Source of the DNA: Marichromatium purpuratum 984
GTDB lineage: Bacteria; Pseudomonadota; Gammaproteobacteria; Chromatiales; Chromatiaceae
Reading direction: 5' to 3'
Length of the DNA: 64,000 bases
Assembly: GCF_000224005.2 (NCBI RefSeq)
Contig: NZ_CP007031.1
Coordinates: 1,827,001-1,891,000, forward strand
The number at the start of each line of letters is the position of its first letter. Position 1 is the first letter of the stretch. This document shows positions 17,286-26,126 of this stretch, piece after piece. The translations under genes were made by a program, and so were the position numbers. The notes under the pieces were generated by a model, which did no database searches, was not told where the DNA came from, and was given only the letters and a program-made list of their open reading frames with translations.

Positions 17286-19790
17286 TCAGAACAGCTCGTC
17301 GAGCACCCGCGGCGAGCTGTCCTCGACCACGGGCGCGGGCGCCGCGCGGATCGGATCCGGGCCGAGCAGCATCAGGCGATACTCCTCGCGCACCAGCTCG
17401 GCGATGCTGCCCGGCCCCCGTGACTCGACCCCGCGCGCCGGATCGATCCGCACCCGCACCATCCCCGACGGCGGCTTCAGCGTCGCCACCGGACGCTCGG
17501 CGAGCGCCTGGCGCATGAATTCGACCCACATCCCCAGGGCCGCCACGCCGCCGTACTCGCCGCGACCGAGCTCGGAGAAGTCGTCGAAGCCCATCCAGGC
17601 GATGGTGACGAAGTCGGCCTGATAGCCGGCGAACCAGGAGTCGCGCAGGTCGTTGGTGGTGCCGGTCTTGCCGACCACGTCGGCACGCCCGAGGGCGCGG
17701 GCGCGCCGCCCGGTGCCGACCTCAATGACGTCGCGCAACATCGAGGTCATCTGATAGGCGATGCGCGGGTCGATCACCCGCTCGGCCGCGCCGCCGGTGG
17801 CGGCGAGCGCCCGGGTGCGGGTCTCGCCGCCACCACGCCGGTACCAGCAGTCGTCGCAGGCGCGCGGCGGCGCGGCGACGAAGACCTCCCGACCCTCGCC
17901 GTCCTCGATCCGAGTGATGAAGTGCGGGCGCACGTGGTAGCCGCCATTGGCGAATACCGCATAGCCCTCGGCCAGACTCACCGGAGAGAGCTCCACGGTG
18001 CCGAGCGCCAGCGACAATCCGACGGGGTTGTCGATCAGGGCGAAGCCGAAGCGTTCGAGATAGCGCTTGGCGTCCTCCAACCCGACGCTCTGCAGCAGAT
18101 TGATGGTGGCGAGGTTGCGCGAGCGCGCCAGCGCCGGACGCAACCGGATCGGACCGAGCGCGCGACGATCGGCGTTCTGCGGGTTCCAGCGCGAGCCGCG
18201 CGGCAGCTCCACCGGACCGTCACGCACCAGGCTCGCCGGGGTCCAGCCCTCGGCGAGCGCGGCGGCATAGATGAAGGGCTTGAAGCTCGAACCGGGCTGA
18301 CGACGCATGTCGAGCGCGCGGTTGAACTTGCTCGCGGCGAAGTCGTAGCCCCCGACCAGCGCCAGCACCGCGCCGTCGCGCGGATCGATCGAGACCAGCG
18401 CACCGGCGACCGCCGGCAGCTGATCGAGCCGCCAGTCGCCGTCCTCACCACGCGAGAGTCGCACCAGATCGCCGACGGCGAGCACGTCGCCGACACGTCG
18501 AGGACGGCGCCCGCGCCGGTTCTCGTCGATCAGGGGCCGCGCCCAGGCGACCGCCCCGAGATCGAGCCGCGCGCGCTCCCCCCGCCCGAGATAGAGCTCG
18601 GCCGCGCGCGCCGAGACCGCGGTGACCAGCGCCGCGCGCAACCCACCGAACGGCGGGTGAGCGGCGAGCAGCGCATCGAGCGCCGACTCGGAGCGCCCGG
18701 CAAGCTCGATGCGCACCTCGGCGCCGCGATAGCCGTGACGCCGGTCGTAGTCGTGCAGCGCCTCGCGCACCGCACCCTGCGCGGCGCGCTGCAACCGGGT
18801 GTCGATGGTGGTGAAGACCCGATAACCGTGCCCGAGCGCGGTCTCGCCGTAGTGCTCGATGATCTCCTGGCGCGCCATCTCGGCGACGTGTCCGGCCTCC
18901 AGGTCGGGCAGGCGGCGATGCAACCGCGCCCGGTCGGGCGTGCGGATCGCCTGCTCGTAGCGCGGCGTGTCGATATAGCCGAGTGCGTGCATCCGCCCGA
19001 GCACATGGTTGCGCCGCTCGAGCGCCCGCGCCGGGTCGGTCACCGGGTTGTTGCTCGAGGGCGCCTGGGGGATGCCGGCGAGCATCGCCACCTCGGGCAG
19101 GGTCAGCGCGTCGAGCGGCTTGTCGTAGTAGAGCGCCGCGGCCGCCGAGATGCCGTAGGCGCGATGGCCGAAGAAGATCTTGTTGAGATAGAGCTCGAGG
19201 ATCTGCTGCTTGGTCAGGGTGCGCTCGACGCGCAGGGTCAGCAACACCTCGGCGAGCTTGCGCGCGAAGGTCTTCTCCGGCGAGAGGAAGAAGTTGCGGG
19301 TGAGCTGCATGCTGATGGTGCTACCGCCCTGCGACTTCTCGCCGGTCAGGGCATAGCTCAGCGAGGCGCGCGCCAGCCCCACCAGGTCGACGCCACGGTG
19401 CTGGAAGAAACGGCTGTCCTCGGTGGCGAGCACCGCCTGCACCACCAGCGCCGGGACATCGCGATAGCGCACCGGGCGGCGGCGCTGCACGCCGAACTCG
19501 CCGATCAGCGCGCCATCGGCACTGTAGACCCGCAACGGCTCCTGGAGCTGGACGTCGCGCAGCTGCTCGACGTCGGGCAGCTCGGGCAGGGTGAAGTGGA
19601 CGAAGGCCGCAGCACCGAGCAGCCCCAGCAGCATGAGCTGCAACCCGGTGCCGAGCAGCGCGCTCGACAGGCGCAGCAGCCAGCGCCCCGGCGCGAGACG
19701 CCGCGGCGCGGACGAAGGTGGCTGTTCCGGGGCGGGCTGCTGATCGGCTGCGTGTTCCAAGGGCGACTCCAGGGCGCGCGCACCGGGCAC
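17286..19790 (-). CDS. mrcA: Penicillin-binding protein 1A (bifunctional)
   Basis: About 834 residues. A cytosolic Pro-rich tail and one membrane helix (about 40-67) precede the glycosyltransferase domain (EDSRFFQHRGVD, GGSTISMQLTRNFFLSPEKTFARK, RTLTKQQILELYLNKIFFGHRAYG). An OB-like region and the transpeptidase domain follow, with GSSFKPF (catalytic Ser and Lys), SRN and KTGTTND. It polymerises and crosslinks peptidoglycan at the inner membrane. The start is GTG at 19790 or, with a better-spaced GGAG, TTG at 19760; both give a longer cytosolic tail than E. coli PBP1A. The monofunctional transglycosylase gene lies upstream on the same strand. Confidence 0.93.
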   Translation of the reverse strand: MPGARALESPLEHAADQQPAPEQPPSSAPRRLAPGRWLLRLSSALLGTGLQLMLLGLLGAAAFVHFTLPELPDVEQLRDVQLQEPLRVYSADGALIGEFGVQRRRPVRYRDVPALVVQAVLATEDSRFFQHRGVDLVGLARASLSYALTGEKSQGGSTISMQLTRNFFLSPEKTFARKLAEVLLTLRVERTLTKQQILELYLNKIFFGHRAYGISAAAALYYDKPLDALTLPEVAMLAGIPQAPSSNNPVTDPARALERRNHVLGRMHALGYIDTPRYEQAIRTPDRARLHRRLPDLEAGHVAEMARQEIIEHYGETALGHGYRVFTTIDTRLQRAAQGAVREALHDYDRRHGYRGAEVRIELAGRSESALDALLAAHPPFGGLRAALVTAVSARAAELYLGRGERARLDLGAVAWARPLIDENRRGRRPRRVGDVLAVGDLVRLSRGEDGDWRLDQLPAVAGALVSIDPRDGAVLALVGGYDFAASKFNRALDMRRQPGSSFKPFIYAAALAEGWTPASLVRDGPVELPRGSRWNPQNADRRALGPIRLRPALARSRNLATINLLQSVGLEDAKRYLERFGFALIDNPVGLSLALGTVELSPVSLAEGYAVFANGGYHVRPHFITRIEDGEGREVFVAAPPRACDDCWYRRGGGETRTRALAATGGAAERVIDPRIAYQMTSMLRDVIEVGTGRRARALGRADVVGKTGTTNDLRDSWFAGYQADFVTIAWMGFDDFSELGRGEYGGVAALGMWVEFMRQALAERPVATLKPPSGMVRVRIDPARGVESRGPGSIAELVREEYRLMLLGPDPIRAAPAPVVEDSSPRVLDELF

Positions 19791-19868
19791 GCCTCATCCC
19801 GATACCCCATCAGCGCGGCACCGGCGGCGACATCCTGCGCGATCGCGTCCCGCCCCGCAAGGCCGCGC

Positions 19869-20630
19869 TCAGCGCAGCCGCTCGAGATAGGCGATACCGC
19901 CGAGCTGGCGCATCTGGGCGAGGATCCAGCCCACACGCCGCTCCCGTCGCTCACTGGGGCGATCGAGCCGATAGCCGCGTGGATCGGGCAGCACCGCCGC
20001 GAGCCGGGCGGCGCGTGACCGCCCGAGGTTGGCCGCGGAACGGTCGAAGTAGCGACGGCTGGCGGCCTCGGCGCCATAGACCTCGGGACCGAACTGGGCG
20101 ATGTTGAGATAGACCTCGAGGATGCGTCGCTTCGGCCACAGCGTCTCGATCAGCACCGTGAACCAGGCCTCGACGCCCTTGCGCAGATAGTCCCGGCCCG
20201 ACCACAGGAACAGGTTCTTGGCCGTCTGCTGGGTGAGGGTGCTCGCGCCCCGGCTGGGGCCGCCCTCGCCGAGGTCGGCCAGCACCTGACGCAGCTCGAC
20301 CAGGTCGAAGCCGTAGTGCTCGGGAAAGCGCTGGTCCTCGGCGGCGATCACCGCCAGCGCCAGCTCCGGGTCGATATCGTCGAGATCGACCCAGCGATAC
20401 GCCAGTCGCGGCGCGCGGCCCTCGGTCCACAGTCCGGAGAGCCGCTGTCCGAGCATGAACGCCGAACTCGGCGGATCGAGCCAGCGCAGCGTGCCGACCA
20501 TCACCACCGAGAGCGCCGCCAGCACCAGCGCCGTCAGCACCAGCAGCCGCAACGGCCCCGACTTGCCACGCCGCGTCTTCCCGTGAGTCCCCCCCTTGCT
20601 CGTACGCCTGCGCGTCTTCCGTACGCTCAT
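19869..20630 (-). CDS. mtgA: Monofunctional biosynthetic peptidoglycan transglycosylase
   Basis: About 253 residues: a basic N-terminus (MSVRKTRRRTSKGG), one membrane helix (about 27-50) and a GT51 domain with AVIAAEDQRFPEHYGFD, RGASTLTQQTAKNLFL and RRILEVYLNIAQFGPEVYGAEAASRRYF. The catalytic Glu lies in the AAEDQRF motif. It makes glycan strands from lipid II without crosslinking them. The ATG at 20630 gives the usual length; a GGAGG lies somewhat far upstream. A 78-base gap separates it from the PBP1A gene, so the two form a cell-wall pair. Confidence 0.9.
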   Translation of the reverse strand: MSVRKTRRRTSKGGTHGKTRRGKSGPLRLLVLTALVLAALSVVMVGTLRWLDPPSSAFMLGQRLSGLWTEGRAPRLAYRWVDLDDIDPELALAVIAAEDQRFPEHYGFDLVELRQVLADLGEGGPSRGASTLTQQTAKNLFLWSGRDYLRKGVEAWFTVLIETLWPKRRILEVYLNIAQFGPEVYGAEAASRRYFDRSAANLGRSRAARLAAVLPDPRGYRLDRPSERRERRVGWILAQMRQLGGIAYLERLR

Positions 20631-20848
20631 GACCGGGCCAAGACCTCCATCATCGCGAAAACCGCCGTTCGTCACCGGCGCATCCCCCACGGAACCCGCC
20701 ACCGCTCCGGCCATCCATTCTGACACAGCCCAAGGCTCCCGCGTGTCACGCCAGCAAGCCTCTCGCGCCCGCTCCGCCTGGACATCGACCACGAGCGCCC
20801 CGACCATGGGGACATAAGGGACAATCGGGAGCCAACGAGGAGAACAAG

Positions 20849-21523
20849 ATGCCGACCCGAATCTATCTGGTGCGCCACGGCGCCACCGAACTCACCGCCG
20901 AGGACCGCTTTGCCGGCTCCACCGACGTGCCGCTCTCCGAGCAGGGACGCACCCAGGTCCGTGCGCTCGCCGCGCGACTGCGTTGCGACAGCCTCGATGC
21001 GGTCTTCGCCAGCCCGATGGGGCGCACCATGGAGACGGCGCGGATCATCGCCGAGTCACACGGTCTCGAACCCACCCCCGAGCCCGGGCTGCGCGAGATC
21101 GACTACGGTCACTGGGAGGGCCTGACCCGCGAGCAGGTCGCCGCCGACTTCGCCGAGGAGTACAGCGCCTGGCAGGAGGATCCGCTGACCAGCGCGCCCA
21201 AGGGTGGCGAGTCGGGGATCGACGTGCTCGCCCGCGCCCTGCCGGTGATGCGCCGCATCGTCCACGACCACCACGACCGCTCGGTGCTGGTGGTCGCCCA
21301 CAAGGGCACCAACCGGCTACTGGTCAGCAGTCTGCTCGGCTTCGACGCGCGCGGCTATCGCGACCGGCTCGACCAGAGCCCGGCGGGGCTGACCATCCTC
21401 GACTTCGCCAGCGAGGTGCGCGCCCGGCTGCGGCTGTTCAACGACATCTCCCACTACGAGGGGCTGCCGGCGCGGGAACTCGAACAACGGCTCTCGCACT
21501 GGTGGAGCGATCCCTGCCACTGA
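20849..21523 (+). CDS. Histidine phosphatase family protein
   Basis: A 224-residue protein with the phosphohistidine motif YLVRHGATE (RHG, His about residue 9), the GSTDVPLSEQGRTQ segment, FASPMGRTMETA, the acid-bearing REIDYGHWEG, and the second His in VLVVAHKGTNR. It belongs to the cofactor-independent branch that contains alpha-ribazole phosphatase (CobC), PhoE-like phosphatases and phosphoglycerate mutase-like proteins. The substrate cannot be told from sequence; no cobalamin genes are adjacent. An AGGAG ribosome binding site precedes the ATG. Confidence 0.85.
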   Translation: MPTRIYLVRHGATELTAEDRFAGSTDVPLSEQGRTQVRALAARLRCDSLDAVFASPMGRTMETARIIAESHGLEPTPEPGLREIDYGHWEGLTREQVAADFAEEYSAWQEDPLTSAPKGGESGIDVLARALPVMRRIVHDHHDRSVLVVAHKGTNRLLVSSLLGFDARGYRDRLDQSPAGLTILDFASEVRARLRLFNDISHYEGLPARELEQRLSHWWSDPCH

Positions 21524-21529
21524 GTCCGT

Positions 21530-22348
21530 TCAGCGCCAGCCCGTCAGCAATCGCCACCCCGCCTGGAGCGCGCTCGCGCCCCAGGCCAGCAACACCAGCA
21601 CCGCCACCAGCACCGGGCCGAAGGGCTGATCGAGCGCCAGCGCCAGCACGAAGGCGCCGAGATAACCGGCGACGGCGAAAATCCCCGCTACCACCCAGGT
21701 CGCACGCCAGCCGTGCGCCACCCGGAAGGCCACCCAGGCCGGCACGAACACCAGCGCGAAGGCCCCCATCAATCCCAGCGTGGCGGTGCCCACCGCCATG
21801 CCGAGCGCGGCGACGAGATCCATCCCCAGGTGGGTGCGCCAGGCCGCGCGGCCATTGGCGCGGTCGAGCCGGGGCAGCAGACGCGCGCGCAACAGCGGCC
21901 AGGCCAGCCGGGGCAACGCCCACAGTAGCGCGAGCGCCAGCGCCAGTGCCGCGATCAGCTCGGGCCAGCGGGCGAAGTAGAGCTGACCGTCGATCAGCGC
22001 CTGCCCCAGCCCCTCGCCCACCGCGCTATTGGCCGCGATCAGCAGCAGCAACGCCCAGCCGATCAGGATCATGAAGCCATAGACACCGTTGCCACGGCGC
22101 CCCAGCGCTCCCTTGACCAGTCCACCGCCGAGCGCGCCGAGCCCGGCACCGGCGAGCCCCGGCGCGCCGAGCGCGAGCCCGCCGAGGGCGCCGGCGGCCG
22201 CCAGATGCGCCAGCCCCAGCGCCGCCAGCCACTCGTCGCGGAGCATTAACAACACCCCGATCGGCGCGAGCGCGAGGCTCGCCGCCAGCCCGGTGAGCAG
22301 CGGCACCCGGAACAGCGGGTCGACGAGCAGTGCGAGTCCCTCGTTCAT
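21530..22348 (-). CDS. Metal (zinc) ABC transporter permease, ZnuB-like
   Basis: About 272 residues with eight or so hydrophobic helices, matching the ABC-3 permease family used for zinc and manganese (LLMLRDEWLAALGLAHLAAAGALGG at the N-terminus, GMDLVAALGMAVGTATLGLMGAFALVFVPAW near the C-terminus). The ATG at 22348 overlaps the stop codon of the ATPase gene by four bases. It is the last gene of a five-gene metal-uptake operon. Zinc is the likely substrate from the binding protein and the His-rich outer-membrane protein encoded upstream. Confidence 0.87.
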   Translation of the reverse strand: MNEGLALLVDPLFRVPLLTGLAASLALAPIGVLLMLRDEWLAALGLAHLAAAGALGGLALGAPGLAGAGLGALGGGLVKGALGRRGNGVYGFMILIGWALLLLIAANSAVGEGLGQALIDGQLYFARWPELIAALALALALLWALPRLAWPLLRARLLPRLDRANGRAAWRTHLGMDLVAALGMAVGTATLGLMGAFALVFVPAWVAFRVAHGWRATWVVAGIFAVAGYLGAFVLALALDQPFGPVLVAVLVLLAWGASALQAGWRLLTGWR

Positions 22349-22923
22349 GACCGCTCTCCGGCCTCGAGCGTCAGCACCCGGGTGCTCACCGCGTCGAGAA
22401 AGGCGCGCTCGTGACTGACCAGCAACACCGCTCGGTCCGCGCGCGCCGTCTCCAGCAGCACGCGCAGCGAACGCTCGGCGCCGGGATCGAGGTTGTTGGT
22501 CGGCTCGTCGAGCAGCACCAGATCGACCTCGGCGCCAAGCGCGCACCACACGCAGAGCAGCTGGTACTGACCGCCGCTGAGCCGATCGAGTCGCTGGCCG
22601 AGCAGCGCGACCAAGGGCGCCGGTGCACGGCGCGGGTCGAGCCCGGCGGCACGCAGCAGGTCGGCGCCGGTCATTGGCATGGGGTCAAGACGCACCGGGC
22701 GCTGCTCCTGATAGCTCAGGCGCAACCCGGGCGCGCGCCGGATCGTCCCGGCGAACACCCGCGCGGCGCGGGCGATGGCGTTGAGCAGGGTCGACTTGCC
22801 GCTGCCGTTGCCGCCCCACAGCCCCAGCACCTCGCCACGCCCCAGGGCGAACGAGAGCGGACCGACCACGGGCGCGCGATGGCCCGCGACCAGTCCGTCG
22901 AGCCGCAACAGCGACTCGCTCAT
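22345..22923 (-). CDS. Metal ABC transporter ATP-binding protein, ZnuC-like
   Basis: Short (192 residues) ABC ATPase with Walker A GGNGSGKST (about 37-45), signature LSGGQYQ (about 115-121), Walker B VLLDEPTNNLD and the switch His in LLVSHERAF. ZnuC proteins are usually about 230-270 residues, so this one lacks the C-terminal extension. It energises uptake with the permease. The start overlaps the upstream binding-protein stop codon, and its own stop overlaps the permease start, giving a tightly coupled operon. Confidence 0.88.
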   Translation of the reverse strand: MSESLLRLDGLVAGHRAPVVGPLSFALGRGEVLGLWGGNGSGKSTLLNAIARAARVFAGTIRRAPGLRLSYQEQRPVRLDPMPMTGADLLRAAGLDPRRAPAPLVALLGQRLDRLSGGQYQLLCVWCALGAEVDLVLLDEPTNNLDPGAERSLRVLLETARADRAVLLVSHERAFLDAVSTRVLTLEAGERS

Positions 22924-23819
22924 CGCCGCGCCGCCCCGGCGAGCACCTCGACCCAGCGGTCGATGTGCGCCAGATAGGCCGCGCCGTCGGCCTCTCGCGC
23001 CGGCTCCAGCGCCAGCACCGCCACCGGCCAGTCGAGCGCGGCGGCGAGCCGTTCGGCCGGGCGTGCCGGCTGATACGGCGCGTGGATCACCACCCCGGCC
23101 TGGCCCCGCAGCCGCTCGGTAAGCGCGTTCAGCTGACGACCGCTCGGCGGCACCCCGGGCACCGGCTCGATGGTGCCGAGCAGCGGCACGCCAAAGCGAT
23201 CGAGCAGATAGACGCCGTCGCGGTGGTGGAGCACCGCGCCCGGCGCGCCGTCGAGCCGCGCCGACCACGCCGGCAGGCGCCGCTCGACGGCGGCGGCAAA
23301 GCGCGCGGCGCCGGCGCGATAGTCGGGGCCACCGGCCGGGTCGAGGGCGGCCATGCGCTCGGCCAGCGCCCGCGCCACCGTCGCCATGCGCAGCGGATCG
23401 AGGTTGAGGTGCGGATTGCCGAGCGGGTGGACGTCACCGAGCGCGCGATCGGCCGGAGTGCCGACATCGAGCAGCGCGACTTGGGCGGCGGCCTCGAAAT
23501 AGCCCGGGGTCTCGGGGCGGATCGCCGGGTTGGCGGCGCTGGCGATCGCCAGCGGCAACCAGCCGATCTCCAGCTCAGCACCGACCGCCACCACCAGATC
23601 GGCACGGCGCAGCGCGCCGATCATGCTCGGGCGCGCCTGCAACCGGTGCAGGTCGCGCTCGGGCCCGGAGAGCACCGTCAGTGCGGTGTCCGTGCCGCCG
23701 ACCGCGCGCACCAGCGCGCCCATGCTCGGGCTGGTGGCCACCACCTCGAGCGCCTGCGCCGGTAGCGCGACCAGGGCCGCGAGCAGCACGCCCGCGCGGA
23801 TCATCAGGGATCTGTTCAT
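22920..23819 (-). CDS. Metal-binding periplasmic protein, ZnuA-like
   Basis: About 299 residues with a Sec signal peptide (MNRSLMIRAGVLLAALVALPAQA). The cluster A-I substrate-binding fold is shown by VVATSPSMGALVRAVGG, ERDLHRLQARPSM, GNPHLNLDPLRM (the conserved metal-ligand His of ZnuA-type proteins) and LHHRDGVYLLDRFG. It should deliver zinc or manganese to the membrane permease. Start at 23819 is chosen because GGAGG lies about eight bases upstream. It lacks the long His-rich loop seen in E. coli ZnuA; the barrel protein encoded just upstream supplies His-rich stretches instead. Confidence 0.85.
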   Translation of the reverse strand: MNRSLMIRAGVLLAALVALPAQALEVVATSPSMGALVRAVGGTDTALTVLSGPERDLHRLQARPSMIGALRRADLVVAVGAELEIGWLPLAIASAANPAIRPETPGYFEAAAQVALLDVGTPADRALGDVHPLGNPHLNLDPLRMATVARALAERMAALDPAGGPDYRAGAARFAAAVERRLPAWSARLDGAPGAVLHHRDGVYLLDRFGVPLLGTIEPVPGVPPSGRQLNALTERLRGQAGVVIHAPYQPARPAERLAAALDWPVAVLALEPAREADGAAYLAHIDRWVEVLAGAARR

Positions 23820-23836
23820 GGCGTTCCTCCGGGGCA

Positions 23837-25342
23837 CTAGAAGGCGTGGGCGCCGTGGCTGCCCATGCTCATCAGGAACTGCAGATAGAAGGCGTCGAAG
23901 CGCTCGCGCGTATCCTCGGCTACCAGGATGTCGTTGCGGGCGTACTGCGCGCGCAACTGGGAGAACTCCGTCAGCCCCCAGGTCAGCCCCAGGGTCCAGC
24001 GCTCGGAGCTGCCGTAGTCGGCATCGGCGTCGCCACCGACGCTGTTGGTCAGGCCGAGCACGTCATAGCGCAGCCCCAGGGTCCAGCGCGGCGCGATCCC
24101 ATAGGTGAGCTGGGCGTAGAGCCCGTCGGTGGTGAAGGTGCGCCGCTCGCCGAGCTGCTCGGGATGGGCGCTGGCGATGATGTCGAGGTCCTTGATCGAG
24201 CGCAGATACTCGCTCTGCAGCCGCAGGTCGCCCTTGCCGCCGTAGCCAGGCGCGTCATAGGCGTAGACCAGATCGACACCCCAGAGATCGGCGTCGCCGT
24301 CGAGCGCGGTCTGGTGCACCTCGGCGTCGTGGTCATGACCATGGGTATGGGCGTGCAGCTCCTGCTGACGGTCGCCATGGGCGAAGGAGACACCGAACTG
24401 CAGCGCGTGCTGGTCGCCGAGGTCGGGGGCGATCTTGGCGAAGGCGGTCCACAGCCGCGGGCCGTCGCCGGCCTCGTCGAGCCCGAGCGATTCCAGGGTC
24501 TCGTCGCCGAAGGTGGCGCCGAAGCGCTCCTGATCGCCCTGCAGCGCCTCGACCCCGACCAGGGTGTAGACCGGCAGCGCCGGCAGCCAGGTCAGCTGCA
24601 CCCCGGTGTCCTGCAGACCGTGCACCCCGAGCAGGTTGAGATAGGGCAGGTTCTGGTCGACGAAGGCCCACTGGTGCGGGTGCTGGGCGTTGGCGTAGCC
24701 GAAGCCGCTGAGGAAGCGTCCGGCCTTGACCCGCAGCCCGTGCGGCAGCGCGCGGGTCTGCAGATAGGCCTCCTCGAGTTCGACGTTGCCGTCGCTGTCG
24801 ACGGCCATGTGCATGGCGGCGTCGAAATAGGGGTCGATGGTCGCGGTGAAGCTCAGCTCCGCCTCGCGCATATTGAAGCCGTTGTCGAAGGTGCCGTGGC
24901 TGTGACCGGCGTGGTCGTGATCGTGATGGTCGCCGCCGGAGGGCTGGAAGGCCTGGCCGACCAGGCCCGAGCCCTCGCCATCGAGGTCGTCGTGATAGTA
25001 GTTGCCGTCGAGGATCACCGAGATCTGCGGATTGAAGGCATTGGCCGCGCTCAGCGCGCCACGCGTCGGCGCGGGTGTCGGCGCCTGGTGCACCACGGGC
25101 GCGCGCATCGGACGCGACTCGGTGCCACTGGGGGCGGCGGTCGCCCGTGGCGGCGTCCGCGACTCGGCCTCGGCGAGACGGCGTTCGAGCGACTGGATAC
25201 GGGTCTCGTACTGACCTTTCATCGCCTCGATCATCGCGCGCAGCTCGGCGATCTCGGCATCATCGGTCGTGGCTGTGGCACACAGCGGCAGCAGCAGCGC
25301 GAGCGCGCCCGCTCCGCCACGCACCAGGTTCGGTGTGGACAT
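23837..25342 (-). CDS. His-rich outer-membrane beta-barrel protein, zinc-uptake associated
   Basis: Five hundred and one residues: signal peptide, a short coiled coil (about 27-60), a Pro-rich linker and a porin-like barrel with alternating strands, ending in a hydrophobic tail that closes in Phe. Two His/Asp-rich surface loops stand out: HHDHDHAGHSH (about 140-150) and HAHTHGHDHD (about 340-350). They are well suited to capture zinc. No TonB box or plug domain is visible, so it is not a classical TonB receptor. Position at the head of the ABC operon suggests a zinc-selective porin; this role is inferred from context. Confidence 0.8.
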   Translation of the reverse strand: MSTPNLVRGGAGALALLLPLCATATTDDAEIAELRAMIEAMKGQYETRIQSLERRLAEAESRTPPRATAAPSGTESRPMRAPVVHQAPTPAPTRGALSAANAFNPQISVILDGNYYHDDLDGEGSGLVGQAFQPSGGDHHDHDHAGHSHGTFDNGFNMREAELSFTATIDPYFDAAMHMAVDSDGNVELEEAYLQTRALPHGLRVKAGRFLSGFGYANAQHPHQWAFVDQNLPYLNLLGVHGLQDTGVQLTWLPALPVYTLVGVEALQGDQERFGATFGDETLESLGLDEAGDGPRLWTAFAKIAPDLGDQHALQFGVSFAHGDRQQELHAHTHGHDHDAEVHQTALDGDADLWGVDLVYAYDAPGYGGKGDLRLQSEYLRSIKDLDIIASAHPEQLGERRTFTTDGLYAQLTYGIAPRWTLGLRYDVLGLTNSVGGDADADYGSSERWTLGLTWGLTEFSQLRAQYARNDILVAEDTRERFDAFYLQFLMSMGSHGAHAF

Positions 25343-25419
25343 GGCTTCGGTTCCTGATCATTGGGTGGAGCACAAGGACGCCAACGGTCACCAGCGGGTG
25401 ATCGAAAACGTCACAGCGA

Positions 25420-25740
25420 TCAACAGCGAACCGAACCGGGGGGCGCGCGAGCGCGCTGAGGCAGGAAGGAGCGCGCATCCGGCCAAACAAGCGGCGCCGA
25501 GCACAGCCGTCCGGCCTCGCACAGGCGGACCTGATACAGCGACAGCGGCGAGGCCCCGAGCGGCGAGCCGATCCCGACGCCCCCCAGACAGATCAGACAG
25601 GGGCCATCGTGATCGTGGACCAGGTGCTCGAGCTGATGCGCCGCCAGCGCCGTCTGCGCCCACAACAACACGACACCGAGCAGCAACGCAGCCAATGGGC
25701 CACGCGCACGACGGGGGTGTGGATGGATCGGAGACGGCAT
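25420..25740 (-). CDS. Small secreted His/Cys protein at head of zinc operon
   Basis: About 106 residues with a hydrophobic signal or anchor segment (LAALLLGVVLLWAQTALA) followed at once by HQLEHLVHDHDGPCLICLGG, a dense cluster of His, Asp and two Cys in C-x-x-C form, then a plain C-terminus. I cannot assign a Pfam family with certainty; it resembles the DUF2946-like proteins seen near metal transporters. It may act as a periplasmic metal chaperone or sensor. It lies 77 bases upstream of the barrel gene on the same strand. The start is uncertain: ATG at 25740 or TTG at 25764. Confidence 0.6.
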   Translation of the reverse strand: MPSPIHPHPRRARGPLAALLLGVVLLWAQTALAAHQLEHLVHDHDGPCLICLGGVGIGSPLGASPLSLYQVRLCEAGRLCSAPLVWPDARSFLPQRARAPPGSVRC

Positions 25741-25779
25741 GGAAGAGGCGTTGAGAAATCGCAAGACAGAGCGCGGGAC

Positions 25780-25792
25780 GTTATAGCATTAC
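25780..25792. promoter_or_regulatory. Possible Zur operator
   Basis: GTTATAGCATTAC matches the proteobacterial Zur core GTTATA-n-TATAAC at 11 of 13 positions and lies 40 bases upstream of the first gene of the zinc operon. Repression by zinc-loaded Zur would fit. The match is by eye. Confidence 0.45.
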
Positions 25793-25836
25793 ACTCGCCG
25801 CGTGCAAGTCAGTGCGGAGACTCAAACCGACAAGAG

Positions 25837-25994
25837 ATTGAACCGCAAAGGACGCGACCAGCCTCCAGCAAGCAGCCTCCAGTGTCGATTTGCGGTCGAC
25901 CGCGACGCGACGAGACAACCCTGCCCCCTCACTGGTGGCTGGCAGCTGGAAGCCTTTCTTCATCTTCGCGCACTTTGCGGCTTTGCGGTTCAAT
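25837..25994. repeat. Intergenic repeat element, copy 1
   Basis: A 158-base element bounded by perfect 14-base inverted repeats ATTGAACCGCAAAG and CTTTGCGGTTCAAT. The interior contains CCTCCAGTGTCG and GCGACGAGACAAC-type words also found in copies 2 and 3. It has no coding capacity; it looks like a non-autonomous MITE-like or REP-like element. Confidence 0.75.
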
Positions 25995-25998
25995 CCTG

Positions 25999-26047
25999 CT
26001 GGTCGCTGGTCGCTGGTCGCTGGTCGCTGGTCGCTGGTCGCTGGTCG
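25999..26047. repeat. Tandem heptamer array (CTGGTCG x7)
   Basis: Seven perfect head-to-tail copies of CTGGTCG directly follow the end of intergenic repeat copy 1. A single GCTGGTCGCTGG remains at the same place after copy 2, so the array is probably variable in length. Confidence 0.9.
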
Positions 26048-26126
26048 CCAGCAAATACACGTTTCGCAGCGATTGACAACCTCCAGGCAAAGAGAAGATA
26101 ATTAACTGTTTTTCAAGACGGTTTTC

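Larger units (their letters stand above)
25793..26126. other. Gene-free stretch upstream of the MATE gene
   Basis: About 330 bases between the zinc-operon promoter and the MATE gene. It holds one copy of an intergenic repeat element with 14-base inverted ends and a heptamer tandem array, listed separately. The last 80 bases are AT-richer and probably carry the MATE promoter. No coding region is supported here. Confidence 0.7.

Noticed and set aside
25999-26047. CRISPR-like array suggested by regular repeats
   Set aside because: The units are head-to-tail heptamers with no spacers; no cas genes are present.
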